From: Fibrobacter sp. UWB2
GTDB taxonomy: Bacteria > Fibrobacterota > Fibrobacteria > Fibrobacterales > Fibrobacteraceae
Length of the DNA: 64,000 nucleotides
Assembly (NCBI RefSeq): GCF_002210425.1
Contig: NZ_MWQK01000001.1
Span: 723,044-787,043, forward strand
Direction of reading: 5' to 3'
Shown here: in pieces, positions 49,964 through 58,624 of the stretch
How positions within the stretch are numbered: position 1 is the stretch's first letter
How the letters are laid out: each line of letters opens with the position of its first letter
Program-made: the position numbers and the translations under genes
Notes under the pieces: model-generated
Database searches by the model: none
What the model was told of the DNA's origin: nothing
Seen by the model: the letters and a program-made list of their open reading frames with translations, nothing else

Positions 49964-50647
49964 ATGGCTAAGAATGAAAAATCCGTTACCGACTTGGTCT
50001 GCGAACACATCAAGAAGCAGAAGCTTCTCCCGATTCCGGTGCAGACTCTGAACGAAGAAGCCGAAGCTACTCGCTACTTCGGTGGCGACCTCAAGGAATT
50101 CTTGGCAGCAGCCAAGACTCTCGGCGCAAAGGGAATCTTCGTTGAAACACTTTATCTGGAAGACGACGAATTCTACTACGACAGCGGCATCGATGACGAA
50201 GAATACCTCGCCATGAACGGCGCTGACGGTAGCTGCACTTGCGGCTGCGGTGACAACTGCGACTGCAAGAAGGGCGACAAGAAGAAGTCCAAGAAGGCTG
50301 ACGACGACAAGGTCGACGGCGTGTTCCTTGAACCGGAAGACCTCGACGGTCTTGACCTCTCCCTCCTCCGTCCGGAAATTGCAAAGTTCCTCGACCGTGT
50401 GGGCGAATGCTGCGGCGTGCGCTTGACGGTTCCGGGTGTGGACCACCTCGAAGTCGAAATCTTCGCTGACTGGTACGACGAATTCGCAGAACTCGTGGAC
50501 GAAGCTTCGGAAATCATCGAAGAAGATCCGAACGGCGCTCTCGAACAGGTCGAAGCCATGTTCAAGGAAGCCGAAAAGGCTGCTAAGGAAGAAGACAAGA
50601 GCGTGAAGAAGATTTCGGCACATCCCCCGAAAAAATCTAAGAAGTAA
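49964..50647 (+). CDS. Acidic protein of unknown function with Cys cluster
   Basis: This 227-residue cytoplasmic protein has no domain I recognise. Residues ~1-60 look helical (TDLVCEHIKKQKLLPIPVQT, LKEFLAAAKTLGAKGIFVET). A very acidic loop follows, then a cluster CTCGCGDNCDCKKGDKKKSK near residues 90-110 with five Cys in eleven residues, similar in spacing to metallothionein-like metal sites. Then come GLDLSLLRPEIAKFLDRVGE, CCGVRLTVPGVDHLEVEIFA and an acidic helix, with a Lys-rich end. It lies 36 bases after dapA behind an AACAGGAGAATCACA site and ends in a strong terminator, so the two may share a transcript. Metal binding is a guess. Confidence 0.8.
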   Translation: MAKNEKSVTDLVCEHIKKQKLLPIPVQTLNEEAEATRYFGGDLKEFLAAAKTLGAKGIFVETLYLEDDEFYYDSGIDDEEYLAMNGADGSCTCGCGDNCDCKKGDKKKSKKADDDKVDGVFLEPEDLDGLDLSLLRPEIAKFLDRVGECCGVRLTVPGVDHLEVEIFADWYDEFAELVDEASEIIEEDPNGALEQVEAMFKEAEKAAKEEDKSVKKISAHPPKKSKK

Positions 50648-50681
50648 TCTTAAGTAATCTTCGACTTTAGACAAAGTATTG

Positions 50682-50715
50682 ACGCGAGTTCCGTTTCGGG
50701 ACTCGCGTTTTTTTG
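50682..50715 (+). terminator. Terminator after the Cys-cluster protein gene
   Basis: ACGCGAGT-CC (50682-50692) pairs with GG-ACTCGCGT (50698-50708), followed by seven T residues. Confidence 0.9.
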
Positions 50716-50801
50716 TGCGTGAGACGCGCGGCATTTCCCCCCAAAAAATCTCGTGGCATTTCCGACGCTTGCAGGCATCAAACGAAATTAATTCAATATG
50801 C

Positions 50802-50832
50802 AAAAACGCTCCCCGACGGGGAGCGTTTTTAC
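50802..50832. terminator. Bidirectional terminator, serves xynC
   Basis: AAAAACGCTCCCC and GGGGAGCGTTTTT form a perfect stem with a three-base loop (stem 50806-50814 with 50818-50826). On the minus strand it follows the xynC stop by about 30 bases. Confidence 0.9.
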
Positions 50833-50854
50833 AGTCTTTAGGAGGAGAGACTTA

Positions 50855-52684
50855 TTACTTCACGGCGACGCGCTGCATAAAGTTGCCCTGCTTCACCATG
50901 TAGATGCCAGCGTTCTTGAAGTTAGCCTTCAGAACCTGGGCGACAGAGGCGCCAGCGTCGAGCTTCACAGTACCGAGGAAACGGCCCTGCATGTCGAACA
51001 CCTGGAAGTTGCCGCTCTTGAGTTCCATCTTCGGGGCAGCAATGAGACCAATCGTCTGGCTGCTAGAAGATTCAACCTTTGCTTCGGAAGAGCTGGATTC
51101 CGGTTCCGGCTGCGGAAGCGGATGAGCCTTATCGGTCATCTTGAAGTAGGTCACGTCGAAGGATCCCGAGCCACCACCGGCTTCCACGAGCACCTTGGCT
51201 TCGTACATCTTCCCCATCTTCATGCCGAGTTCTTCCCACTTCTTCATGTGGGCAGTGATGTCGATATGGCCGCAAGAACGAGCACTCTTACGAACGCTGA
51301 AGTATTGCGGGAAGGTCTGCGTACCCTTAATGGAGGGCTGCTGGACACGGGTATTCTGCCAGATTTCGTAGGTGTCACCATCAACCGTAAATTCACCCTT
51401 TCTCTGGCCGAGGAGGTTTGCACCCGGCTTATTGAACCAGTCATCAACAATGTAGTATTCTACGAGCGGATCCACCGTCCAGCCATAGATACCGATGTAG
51501 TTGTAGCCACCAGCACTACCCTGCTTGCTCCACTTGTAGTAGGCATCGATAGGGCCAAGTTCTTCGTAAGTGTGCTTTTCATCATACTTGAAACCGACAC
51601 GAGCAAGGAAGTCGTTGGTACCATTCCAGCTTGCCTTATAAGTACCGTTGTCGTAGAACGTCATGGAGTTGTTACCACCCTGATACCAAATTTCATAGTG
51701 GTACGGAGAGCTGCCGACGTTACCCGTCACGCTAGAGTTGTTCTGACCCTGAGTTCTCGTTTCTTTGCCTTCATGGCCCATAACGTCCTTGCAGGCGTCA
51801 ATTTTACCAGAAACGTTGCCGTTACCCTTAGAGGAACTGGATTTCGGTGCATCCGTAGAAGAGCTAGACTTCACAGAAGAGGAAGAAACCGGATCAGAGC
51901 CGTTTTTCACATAGACCTTGGCATGCGGGAAGTCCATGTGACCACCGCGGACTTCGCCATTCACGTTACCAGCTTCACCAAGCACCTTGGCTTCGTAGAG
52001 CTTACCCATGGACATGCCCATCTTTTCCCACTGTCTCATGTGTTCGGAAATATTGATGGTACCGCAATCGCGCGGAGAGGTACGAACGCTGAAATACTGA
52101 TAGAACGTCACGTTACCGCTGTTCTTAATAGCCGGACCTGTACGGGTATTGCGATAAACCGTATAAGTACCGCCGTCAACCGTAATGGTACCCTTTCTTT
52201 CGTTACCAATCCAGCTACCCGGCATGTCATTGGCGAGGGTGTTATCAATCACGTAGTATTCGACCAACTGGCTAGGCGTTCCAGAAACACCTTCCATCCA
52301 GCCATAGATACCGATATAAGAGTAACCCACATTCTGGGCACCGCTCTTCACAAGCTTGAACTCGGCAATCATATCACCACCAAGTTCCTTGTAGGTCTTG
52401 TTACTGCCGAGGGAAAGGCCCGCACGGCAAAGATAGTCCTTAGCACCAGTGATATTGCAGTCCATGGAACCGTCACTATAGAATGTAGCGCTACCACCAT
52501 GGCCGTTTTCATCCCAAAGTTCGTAACCGATATCGCCGATTTTACCAGTTTGGTTCGAAGTAATCGTTACCTTTTGGCCGGAATGTTGCGCATTGCTGCA
52601 GAAATCCTGAGCAAAAGCTGTCGTCGCCATTCCCAAAGCCATTGCGAAAACAACGCTAGACTTGGTCACACTAAATGTTTTCAT
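50855..52684 (-). CDS. xynC: Two-domain GH11 endo-1,4-beta-xylanase (XynC)
   Basis: This 609-residue secreted enzyme matches XynC of Fibrobacter succinogenes in layout and length. A signal peptide (1-25, ending TAFA) is followed by GH11 domain A (~27-255; SQLVEYYVIDN carries the nucleophile Glu, and the acid/base Glu lies near GKLYEAKVLGEAG). A Ser-rich linker (~276-305) and GH11 domain B (~308-530; PLVEYYIVDD, GKMYEAKVLVEAG) follow. A second linker (PEPESSSS...) and a C-terminal module (~565-609, FQVFDMQGRFLGTVKLDAG to QRVAVK) end the protein; this end resembles that of the pectate lyase and is a candidate secretion/anchoring signal. It is monocistronic between its own terminator and a 311-base upstream region. 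Confidence 0.95.
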   Translation of the reverse strand: MKTFSVTKSSVVFAMALGMATTAFAQDFCSNAQHSGQKVTITSNQTGKIGDIGYELWDENGHGGSATFYSDGSMDCNITGAKDYLCRAGLSLGSNKTYKELGGDMIAEFKLVKSGAQNVGYSYIGIYGWMEGVSGTPSQLVEYYVIDNTLANDMPGSWIGNERKGTITVDGGTYTVYRNTRTGPAIKNSGNVTFYQYFSVRTSPRDCGTINISEHMRQWEKMGMSMGKLYEAKVLGEAGNVNGEVRGGHMDFPHAKVYVKNGSDPVSSSSVKSSSSTDAPKSSSSKGNGNVSGKIDACKDVMGHEGKETRTQGQNNSSVTGNVGSSPYHYEIWYQGGNNSMTFYDNGTYKASWNGTNDFLARVGFKYDEKHTYEELGPIDAYYKWSKQGSAGGYNYIGIYGWTVDPLVEYYIVDDWFNKPGANLLGQRKGEFTVDGDTYEIWQNTRVQQPSIKGTQTFPQYFSVRKSARSCGHIDITAHMKKWEELGMKMGKMYEAKVLVEAGGGSGSFDVTYFKMTDKAHPLPQPEPESSSSEAKVESSSSQTIGLIAAPKMELKSGNFQVFDMQGRFLGTVKLDAGASVAQVLKANFKNAGIYMVKQGNFMQRVAVK

Positions 52685-52995
52685 ATGATACTCCTCACAT
52701 TTTAGTTATGCTGAACATAATATATGAGTGACAGATGAAAAAAGACCGACATTAAACAAATGTTTGTTGTTTAGAAAAACAACGACAATAAGTTTACATT
52801 ATAAGACCGCTCGGCTCTTTTGAAATACAAGACTCCGTACTCGCCTCGCTCTCGCCTTCACGACCCGTCAACACGGGTCGCTTCGGGCTCACGGATACGA
52901 CCGCTCAGCATAAAAAAAGCCCCTTCCCGGGAACTCCAGAAAGAGGCTAAAACGACTTTTGGGAACAAAAGTTCCGCTTTTGTAAGGTTTATTGA
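52685..52995. other. Upstream region of xynC and 3' region of gyrA
   Basis: No gene is seen in these 311 bases. Near the xynC start the minus strand has TGAGGAG at Shine-Dalgarno distance. CGACCCG/CGGGTCG (52861-52880) is a perfect inverted repeat. On the minus strand, AGCC-CTT(TC) near 52948 pairs with (GG)GAAGGGGCT near 52918, followed by UUUUUU: this is the likely gyrA terminator (52912-52948). Confidence 0.6.
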
Positions 52996-55707
52996 TTATT
53001 CTTCGGTTTCCGTCGGGCCGATTTCCTGCTTTTCAGCATCGTCCTTGACAACGGAATCGTCATCGACTTCTACGCCCTTAACCTTGTCGAAAGTTTCCTT
53101 GGCATCGGCGCTATCTTGTTCGATATCTTCGACGCTCGGGAGTGCAGTTGCATCCTTCACGACGTCGCCATCGCGCAGCGTAATTGCCTTGACGCCCTGG
53201 GCATTGCGGCCCGTGAGGCGGATATCGGCAGCCTTGATGCGGATGACCTGACCGTCCTTACTTGTGATGATCAAATCGTAATCGTCAGCAACGCTTTCGA
53301 CGAACACGGCGGCACCAATCTTGTCTGTAACGTTCAAGTTGCGGACACCCTTGCTACCACGGCGGGTCACACGGTAAGAGCCCGGTTCAGAACGCTTGCC
53401 ATAACCCTTTTCGGTGATGGTCAAGATCTTGTTGCCGGCCTTGAGCCACAGGAGCGAAATGACTTCGTCGCCTTCGGCGAGCGTAATGCCCTTCACGCCG
53501 TGCGTGCCACGACCCATAGCGCGGAAGCAGCTAATCGGGAACGTGACGGCCTGACCGTTCTTAGTCGCAATCATCAAAAGATCCTTCGGGATCGGGCGGT
53601 TGGCGAATTCTTCAGCATCGCCAGATTCAGATTCTTCGGCAATAGCGGCTTCGGCAGCCTGAGCTTCAGCGGCGTTTTCAACGGCTTCTGCGGAATCGTC
53701 GTCAGAAGCATTCTTGCTCGCTTCGTATTCTTCGGCAGACATGCCCACGAGCTGGACCTTGACCAATTCATCGTCTTCATCGAGGCTAATGGCATTGACG
53801 CCAGCCTTACGCGGACGGCTAAAGAGCGTGAGGTCCATCTTGTTGATGATACCCTTCTTGGTCGCAAACACGAGGCAGAAGTATCCACCGAACTTGCGCA
53901 CCGGCACAATCGCCTGCACCTTTTCGCCTTCCGTGAGAGCGACAAAGTTCACAATCGGGCGGCCCTTGCCATTGCGGGCGCCTTCCGGCAAGCGGTAAAC
54001 CTTCGTCCAGTAGACACGGCCCTTGTTCGTAAACACGAGCAAGTAGCTGTGCGTGCTAGCCGTGAAGATCTGTTCCACGTTGTCTTCGTCCTTGAGGCCT
54101 GCACCGATGATGCCTTTACCACCGCGGTTCTGAGCCTTGAACGTATCAATCGGGAGGCGACGGATGTAGCCTTCCTTACTGAGCGTGATGACCTGTTCTT
54201 CTTCGGCAATGAGGTCTTCATCATCGCTATCATCAATAGCTTCGCCAATCGTCGTACGGCGTTCATCGCCATACTTGGCCACAACGGCATCGAGCTTTTC
54301 GAGCATGATGGCAATGCGGCGTTCGCGTTTTTCCAAGATGTCCTTCAAGTCAGCAACTGTTGCAATGAGTTCGTTGTATTCGGCTTCCAACTTTTCAATG
54401 TTCAAGCCGACCAACTGAGCAAGGCGCATATCAACGATGGCCTGAGACTGGATTTCATCGAGCGAGAAGCGGTCCTGCAAGCTCTGCTTTGCAATTTCGG
54501 TCGTCTTGCTCTGGCGAATAATCTTCACGACTTCATCGATGTTCTGCGTTGCAATACGCAAGCCTTCAATGATATGGAGGCGAGCTGCAGCCTTCTTCAA
54601 GTCGAACTGCGTTGCACGCGTAATCACATCGAGGCGGTGGTCAATGTAGACCTGCAAAAGATCCTTGAGCGTAAGGAGCTTCGGGAGGTTATTGACGAGT
54701 GCCAAGTTGTAAATGCTGAACGTCGTCTGGAGCTGCGTGTACTTGAACAAGTTATTCAAGACAACTTCACCAACGGCATCACGGCGGAGTTCAATCACAA
54801 TGCGGATGTCACGGCTCGATTCATCGCGGATGTCCGTAATGCCATCGATACGCTTGTCGCGGACGAGGTCTGCAATCTTCTTGCAGAGTTCGGCCTTGTT
54901 CACCATGTACGGGATTTCGGTGACGATGATGCGCGGTTTGCCCTTTGCATCCGTTTCAATTTCGGTACGGGCGCGCACACGCACACGGCCATGACCCGTG
55001 AGGTAAGCTTCGCGAATGCCAGAACGGCCACAGACAATAGCACCTGTCGGGAAGTCCGGGCCCTTCACATATTCCATGAGGTCTTCGCCAGTCAAGTCTG
55101 GATTTTCAGCCAAAGCATGGATAGCGGCACCGACTTCGCGCAAGTTGTGCGGAGCCATATTCGTCGCCATACCTACTGCAATACCCGATGTTCCGTTCAC
55201 AATCATGTTCGGGAGCGCAGACGGGAGCACCAGCGGTTCTTCGAGCGATTCATCGTAGTTCGGGCCCATGTCGACCGTCTCTTTTTCGAGATCTTCGAGC
55301 ATAAGGGCGCCAAGGTTGTTCATCTTCGCTTCGGTATAACGCATGGCAGCCGGGCTGTCACCATCAATAGAACCGAAGTTTCCCTGACCAAACACCAGCG
55401 GATAGCGCAACGAGAAATCCTGCGCCATACGGGCAAGAGTATCGTAAACAGCAACGTCACCATGCGGGTGGTACTTACCGATAACATCACCCACGATACG
55501 GGCGGACTTGACCGTTCCCTTGTTCGGAACCACGCCCAACTTGTGCATACTGTACATCACACGGCGGTGCACCGGCTTAAAGCCATCGCGGGCATCCGGC
55601 AATGCACGAGCGACAATAACGCTCATCGAGTAGCGAAGATAGCAGTCCTGCATGTCTTGTTCGACAAGACTCTTGAACTGCGATCCAGGTACCATTTCTT
55701 CAGACAT
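52996..55707 (-). CDS. gyrA: DNA gyrase subunit A
   Basis: This 903-residue protein is the DNA-breaking subunit of gyrase. Tyr124 in SPAAMRYTE forms the covalent DNA link. The quinolone region reads GKYHPHGDVAVYDTLARMAQ, so the position equal to E. coli Ser83 is Val85, while the Asp87 equivalent is kept (Asp89). The C-terminal beta-pinwheel carries a GyrA box variant QNRGGKG. An acidic, Ala/Glu-rich insertion (ASDDDSAEAVENAAEAQAAE and after, near residues 690-735) and an acidic tail extend it beyond the common ~870 residues. It is followed downstream by a terminator, and lies 14 bases after surE, which is on the same strand upstream. Confidence 0.96.
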   Translation of the reverse strand: MSEEMVPGSQFKSLVEQDMQDCYLRYSMSVIVARALPDARDGFKPVHRRVMYSMHKLGVVPNKGTVKSARIVGDVIGKYHPHGDVAVYDTLARMAQDFSLRYPLVFGQGNFGSIDGDSPAAMRYTEAKMNNLGALMLEDLEKETVDMGPNYDESLEEPLVLPSALPNMIVNGTSGIAVGMATNMAPHNLREVGAAIHALAENPDLTGEDLMEYVKGPDFPTGAIVCGRSGIREAYLTGHGRVRVRARTEIETDAKGKPRIIVTEIPYMVNKAELCKKIADLVRDKRIDGITDIRDESSRDIRIVIELRRDAVGEVVLNNLFKYTQLQTTFSIYNLALVNNLPKLLTLKDLLQVYIDHRLDVITRATQFDLKKAAARLHIIEGLRIATQNIDEVVKIIRQSKTTEIAKQSLQDRFSLDEIQSQAIVDMRLAQLVGLNIEKLEAEYNELIATVADLKDILEKRERRIAIMLEKLDAVVAKYGDERRTTIGEAIDDSDDEDLIAEEEQVITLSKEGYIRRLPIDTFKAQNRGGKGIIGAGLKDEDNVEQIFTASTHSYLLVFTNKGRVYWTKVYRLPEGARNGKGRPIVNFVALTEGEKVQAIVPVRKFGGYFCLVFATKKGIINKMDLTLFSRPRKAGVNAISLDEDDELVKVQLVGMSAEEYEASKNASDDDSAEAVENAAEAQAAEAAIAEESESGDAEEFANRPIPKDLLMIATKNGQAVTFPISCFRAMGRGTHGVKGITLAEGDEVISLLWLKAGNKILTITEKGYGKRSEPGSYRVTRRGSKGVRNLNVTDKIGAAVFVESVADDYDLIITSKDGQVIRIKAADIRLTGRNAQGVKAITLRDGDVVKDATALPSVEDIEQDSADAKETFDKVKGVEVDDDSVVKDDAEKQEIGPTETEE

Positions 55708-55721
55708 TAGTTAACCTCAAA

Positions 55722-56543
55722 TTAGTGGGAAGTAAAATCATCACTTCCCAGCATTTCACTTATCACTTCCAAACTTTCTTCATCGGTCTGGTCTATGCGG
55801 TGCGGTGTGATTGTCGCATAGCCCTTATCTAGCAAGTTGTCGTCCGAGCCCTCAGGAGCCATCGACCACAGCTTTTCACCATCCAAAAACCACAAGCCAT
55901 CCTTGTGATCGTAGTGGTCGGTAAACATACCACGGTCCATCGTGCAAGCCTTAAATCCAAGGAATTCATCTTCCTTGATTTTCGGGAAATTCACATTCCA
56001 GAAGACACCCTTGGAAATTTTCTTGAACAGGTTCTCAGAAACAATCTTGCGTGCAAAATCAATCGCCACCTGCAACAGGTTGCCTTTCAATCCACGGAGA
56101 GAAAGCGCCACCGCAGGCACGCCCCAAAGGGCCGCTTCGCGAGCTCCGGCAACCGTCCCCGAATATAGCGACGACACACCGGAATTTTCGCCCACATTAA
56201 CTCCCGAAAAACATACATCAAAGCCTTCGGGAACAATCGTGTTATCATTAAGGCCGTAATTGGCAAAATGCCCCACAGCAAACTTCACGCAGTCCGCAGG
56301 AGTGCCCGAGACCGAATAAACCTCGTACGGCAACTTCGCCTTCCCCGGGACAGATTCAACATGCTGGACGCGCAACCCGCGACGAATCGTAAAGGCGTGA
56401 CCGACACCACTCTGTTCGTCTTCAGGCGCAAAAACATAGACATCGGAAACCTCGCTCAAAGCAAGAGCGAGAGCATGCAGATTGACACTACCAACGCCAT
56501 CGTCGTTAGTGATCAATACCCTAGTTTTCCGTAATTGTTCCAT
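55722..56543 (-). CDS. surE: 5'/3'-nucleotidase SurE
   Basis: This 273-residue metal-dependent phosphatase acts on nucleoside monophosphates. RVLITNDDGVGSVNLHALAL carries the metal-binding Asp pair, SGTPADCVKFAVGH the second block, and FSGVNVGENSGVSSLYSGTV with AGAREAALWGVPAVALS the family signature. It probably shares a transcript with gyrA (14-base gap). The ~25 C-terminal residues are acidic. Confidence 0.95.
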   Translation of the reverse strand: MEQLRKTRVLITNDDGVGSVNLHALALALSEVSDVYVFAPEDEQSGVGHAFTIRRGLRVQHVESVPGKAKLPYEVYSVSGTPADCVKFAVGHFANYGLNDNTIVPEGFDVCFSGVNVGENSGVSSLYSGTVAGAREAALWGVPAVALSLRGLKGNLLQVAIDFARKIVSENLFKKISKGVFWNVNFPKIKEDEFLGFKACTMDRGMFTDHYDHKDGLWFLDGEKLWSMAPEGSDDNLLDKGYATITPHRIDQTDEESLEVISEMLGSDDFTSH

Positions 56544-56619
56544 TTATATGCAATTTAGAAAAATGGGTGACAAAATTGTTTCAAAATCCTTAAAAACACG
56601 CGAAAAAAGCCACTTTCGG

Positions 56620-57636
56620 CTACATTTTCCCGTCCAAAGCATTTAGCAGGGAATCAAGGCGCAAAGTGAGCTTTTTAGCCCCCAGACAGCACAGGTGGTC
56701 GTAATCATTTGCCACCCTCCCCACATAGTCATGACTGCCCATTTTGTTTTCATCCATCAGCACAAAATTCTTGTCCGTTTCAGCCAATTCTTCAAGCCGT
56801 TTCAAGAGCATCTCTGCAGTCGAGCGACGCATGCCATGCCGCCCATAACTCCCCGTATTTCGGTAATACGGACTAATCGGGAAAACCACCCCCACGACAA
56901 CGACATTCTGCCTTTTAGCAATTTCCAATATTCGCGAAAGTTCCGAAAAATTCGATTCATAGCGAGCCCCGTCATCGTACGCCGTGCTATCCTCCAAAAT
57001 TTCAACAACCCCTTTGCCATCAGACGCCCAATCTTCCACGCAAGCTATAGACAGCCATCCGCGACTATCACACATCTGCTTATATTCACGATCTTCATCG
57101 GCCAACTTCGATTTTGCAATTTCCATGACACGGTTTACAAACAAGCTATCTACGCCATCACGCCAAAACTGATGATGCATATCGTACTGAAATCCAGCCG
57201 CATCTCCAAAATTCACCTGAATGGCGTCCATCGAGTCGCATTCGTTCCAAAGATCAAAATCCATTCCTATCACTAGATATTTCAGTTCCTTTGCATGTAA
57301 CGAGACATAGTTTTCATAAAGGTATTCCATGCAATGCAAATCACACGGGACTGTAGACAAGTTAATAGCAAAGTGTTGTAACATTTCTGGATTAATGCCA
57401 GACATCGTATGAGAATTGCCCATGCAGACAACTTCCGCAGAATCGCGATACTCCCACAAAAGTGAAATTTTTTGAGCAAGGATATGCGTATACTGGCCTT
57501 CGTTGGCATAATAAGCGCCTAGGCTATCATAATTCCACGAATACGATTTTGTCGATTGAGAAGAAACCGGCTCAGAATCCGAGCAACCGGAAACAAGCAA
57601 AAGCAAGAACATCACCAAACCAACAAAGAACTTCAT
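56620..57636 (-). CDS. SGNH-like lipoprotein of unknown function
   Basis: This 338-residue protein has a lipoprotein signal (MKFFVGLVMFLLLLVSGC). A block AEVVCMGNSHTMSGINPEML near residue 70 resembles the first motif (GxS) of SGNH hydrolases and NDYDHLCCLGAKKLTLRL near residue 315 resembles their terminal DxxH. IGMDFDLWNECDS and VVGVVFPISPYYR lie between. I think it may be related to the C-terminal part of the Fibrobacter paralogous family TIGR02171, but I cannot confirm this. Substrate unknown; it would act in the periplasm or at the outer membrane. It is divergent from the SpoU gene. Confidence 0.72.
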   Translation of the reverse strand: MKFFVGLVMFLLLLVSGCSDSEPVSSQSTKSYSWNYDSLGAYYANEGQYTHILAQKISLLWEYRDSAEVVCMGNSHTMSGINPEMLQHFAINLSTVPCDLHCMEYLYENYVSLHAKELKYLVIGMDFDLWNECDSMDAIQVNFGDAAGFQYDMHHQFWRDGVDSLFVNRVMEIAKSKLADEDREYKQMCDSRGWLSIACVEDWASDGKGVVEILEDSTAYDDGARYESNFSELSRILEIAKRQNVVVVGVVFPISPYYRNTGSYGRHGMRRSTAEMLLKRLEELAETDKNFVLMDENKMGSHDYVGRVANDYDHLCCLGAKKLTLRLDSLLNALDGKM

Positions 57637-57669
57637 ACTCGCAAAATATATTTTTCTATCATTATATGC

Positions 57670-58422
57670 ATGTACACGGAACCTAAATTTTTAGCAATGA
57701 AAGAGCCCTCCAAGTTCAAGAGGCTCGCTGAACTTTTAAGAGTCATTATTTTGCAATTAGGCGATGACGTACCACGCGCCCGCCGTGAGTTCGAGGCCTA
57801 CACCGAATGGCTCCACCTGCCCGAATCCGAGCGATTGACAGGTAAGAACCAAGCGCAAATGATTGACCTCTACAAGACTTTCCGCACCCGTGCAGGGCTT
57901 GGCTTTGAACGAGACGTGTACTTGGAACAAGAACCGGGCGACCGCGAAGTCGCGAACGAAAAGCCGATTCAATTTGCAGTACTCGTGCACAATTTGCGAA
58001 GCGCATTCAACGTAGGTTCCATCATCCGCAGCACCGACTGCTTTGGACTCGAAGGCGTACACCTCAGCGGCTACAGCTGTAGCCCCGACCACGTGACCGT
58101 CAAAAGCGCCGCCCGCGGCTGCCAGGAATGGATTCCCATCAAGCGCTGGGACAGCCCCTTCGATTGCATCAAGTGGCACAAGGAAAACGGCTACGAAATC
58201 ATCGCCCTTGAAACCGGCGAAGACATCCCGAGCATCAACAACGTAAAATGGCCCGAAAAAGGCCTCATCGTTCTCGGCAATGAAGAACTCGGCATCGCCC
58301 CGGAAATCATGGCCGAAGCAACCATGAAAGTCACCATCCCGATGGCAGGCCGCAAAGCAAGCATGAACGTCGCCGGCGCATTTGCCATCATGGCATTCTG
58401 CCTCCGCAGTAACGCAAAGTAA
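57670..58422 (+). CDS. SpoU/TrmH-family RNA 2'-O-methyltransferase
   Basis: This ~250-residue SPOUT methyltransferase acts on tRNA or rRNA. The three motifs are HNLRSAFNVGSIIRSTDCFG (Asn and Arg of motif 1), LIVLGNEELGIAPEIM (motif 2) and VTIPMAGRKASMNVAGAFAI (motif 3). The N-terminal ~85 residues (LAELLRVIILQLGDDVPRAR) form an extra helical region. I chose ATG 57670, 7 bases after a TATCAT box in TTTTTCTATCATT; ATG 57697 is also possible and neither has a Shine-Dalgarno site. The exact RNA target is unknown. Confidence 0.9.
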   Translation: MYTEPKFLAMKEPSKFKRLAELLRVIILQLGDDVPRARREFEAYTEWLHLPESERLTGKNQAQMIDLYKTFRTRAGLGFERDVYLEQEPGDREVANEKPIQFAVLVHNLRSAFNVGSIIRSTDCFGLEGVHLSGYSCSPDHVTVKSAARGCQEWIPIKRWDSPFDCIKWHKENGYEIIALETGEDIPSINNVKWPEKGLIVLGNEELGIAPEIMAEATMKVTIPMAGRKASMNVAGAFAIMAFCLRSNAK

Positions 58423-58624
58423 CAGACAAGGAAAAAAACTTATGGGTGGTTAAGGTTGGTGAGCCAGCCGCCCCCCCCCCCTTTGTTTTATATGTCGCAA
58501 TTTTTGTTTTATATAATTCAAATTTTTAAAAAGATAAAGTCCAAAAACTTACATTTTTATTTATTTTAAAGATTTTTGTTTTATACCCATTGTCTTTTTC
58601 ATTCATTTACTTTATCTTTGGGGT
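58423..58624 (+). promoter_or_regulatory. AT-rich upstream region with C11 tract and three TTTGTTTTATA repeats
   Basis: A run of eleven C residues (58471-58481) lies about 145 bases before the regulator start. TTTGTTTTATA occurs three times, at 58482, 58503 and 58575; the first two are exactly 21 bases apart, two helical turns. They could be operators for the regulator encoded downstream or unusual promoter elements. TACTTTATCTTT lies just before the ATG. Confidence 0.6.
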
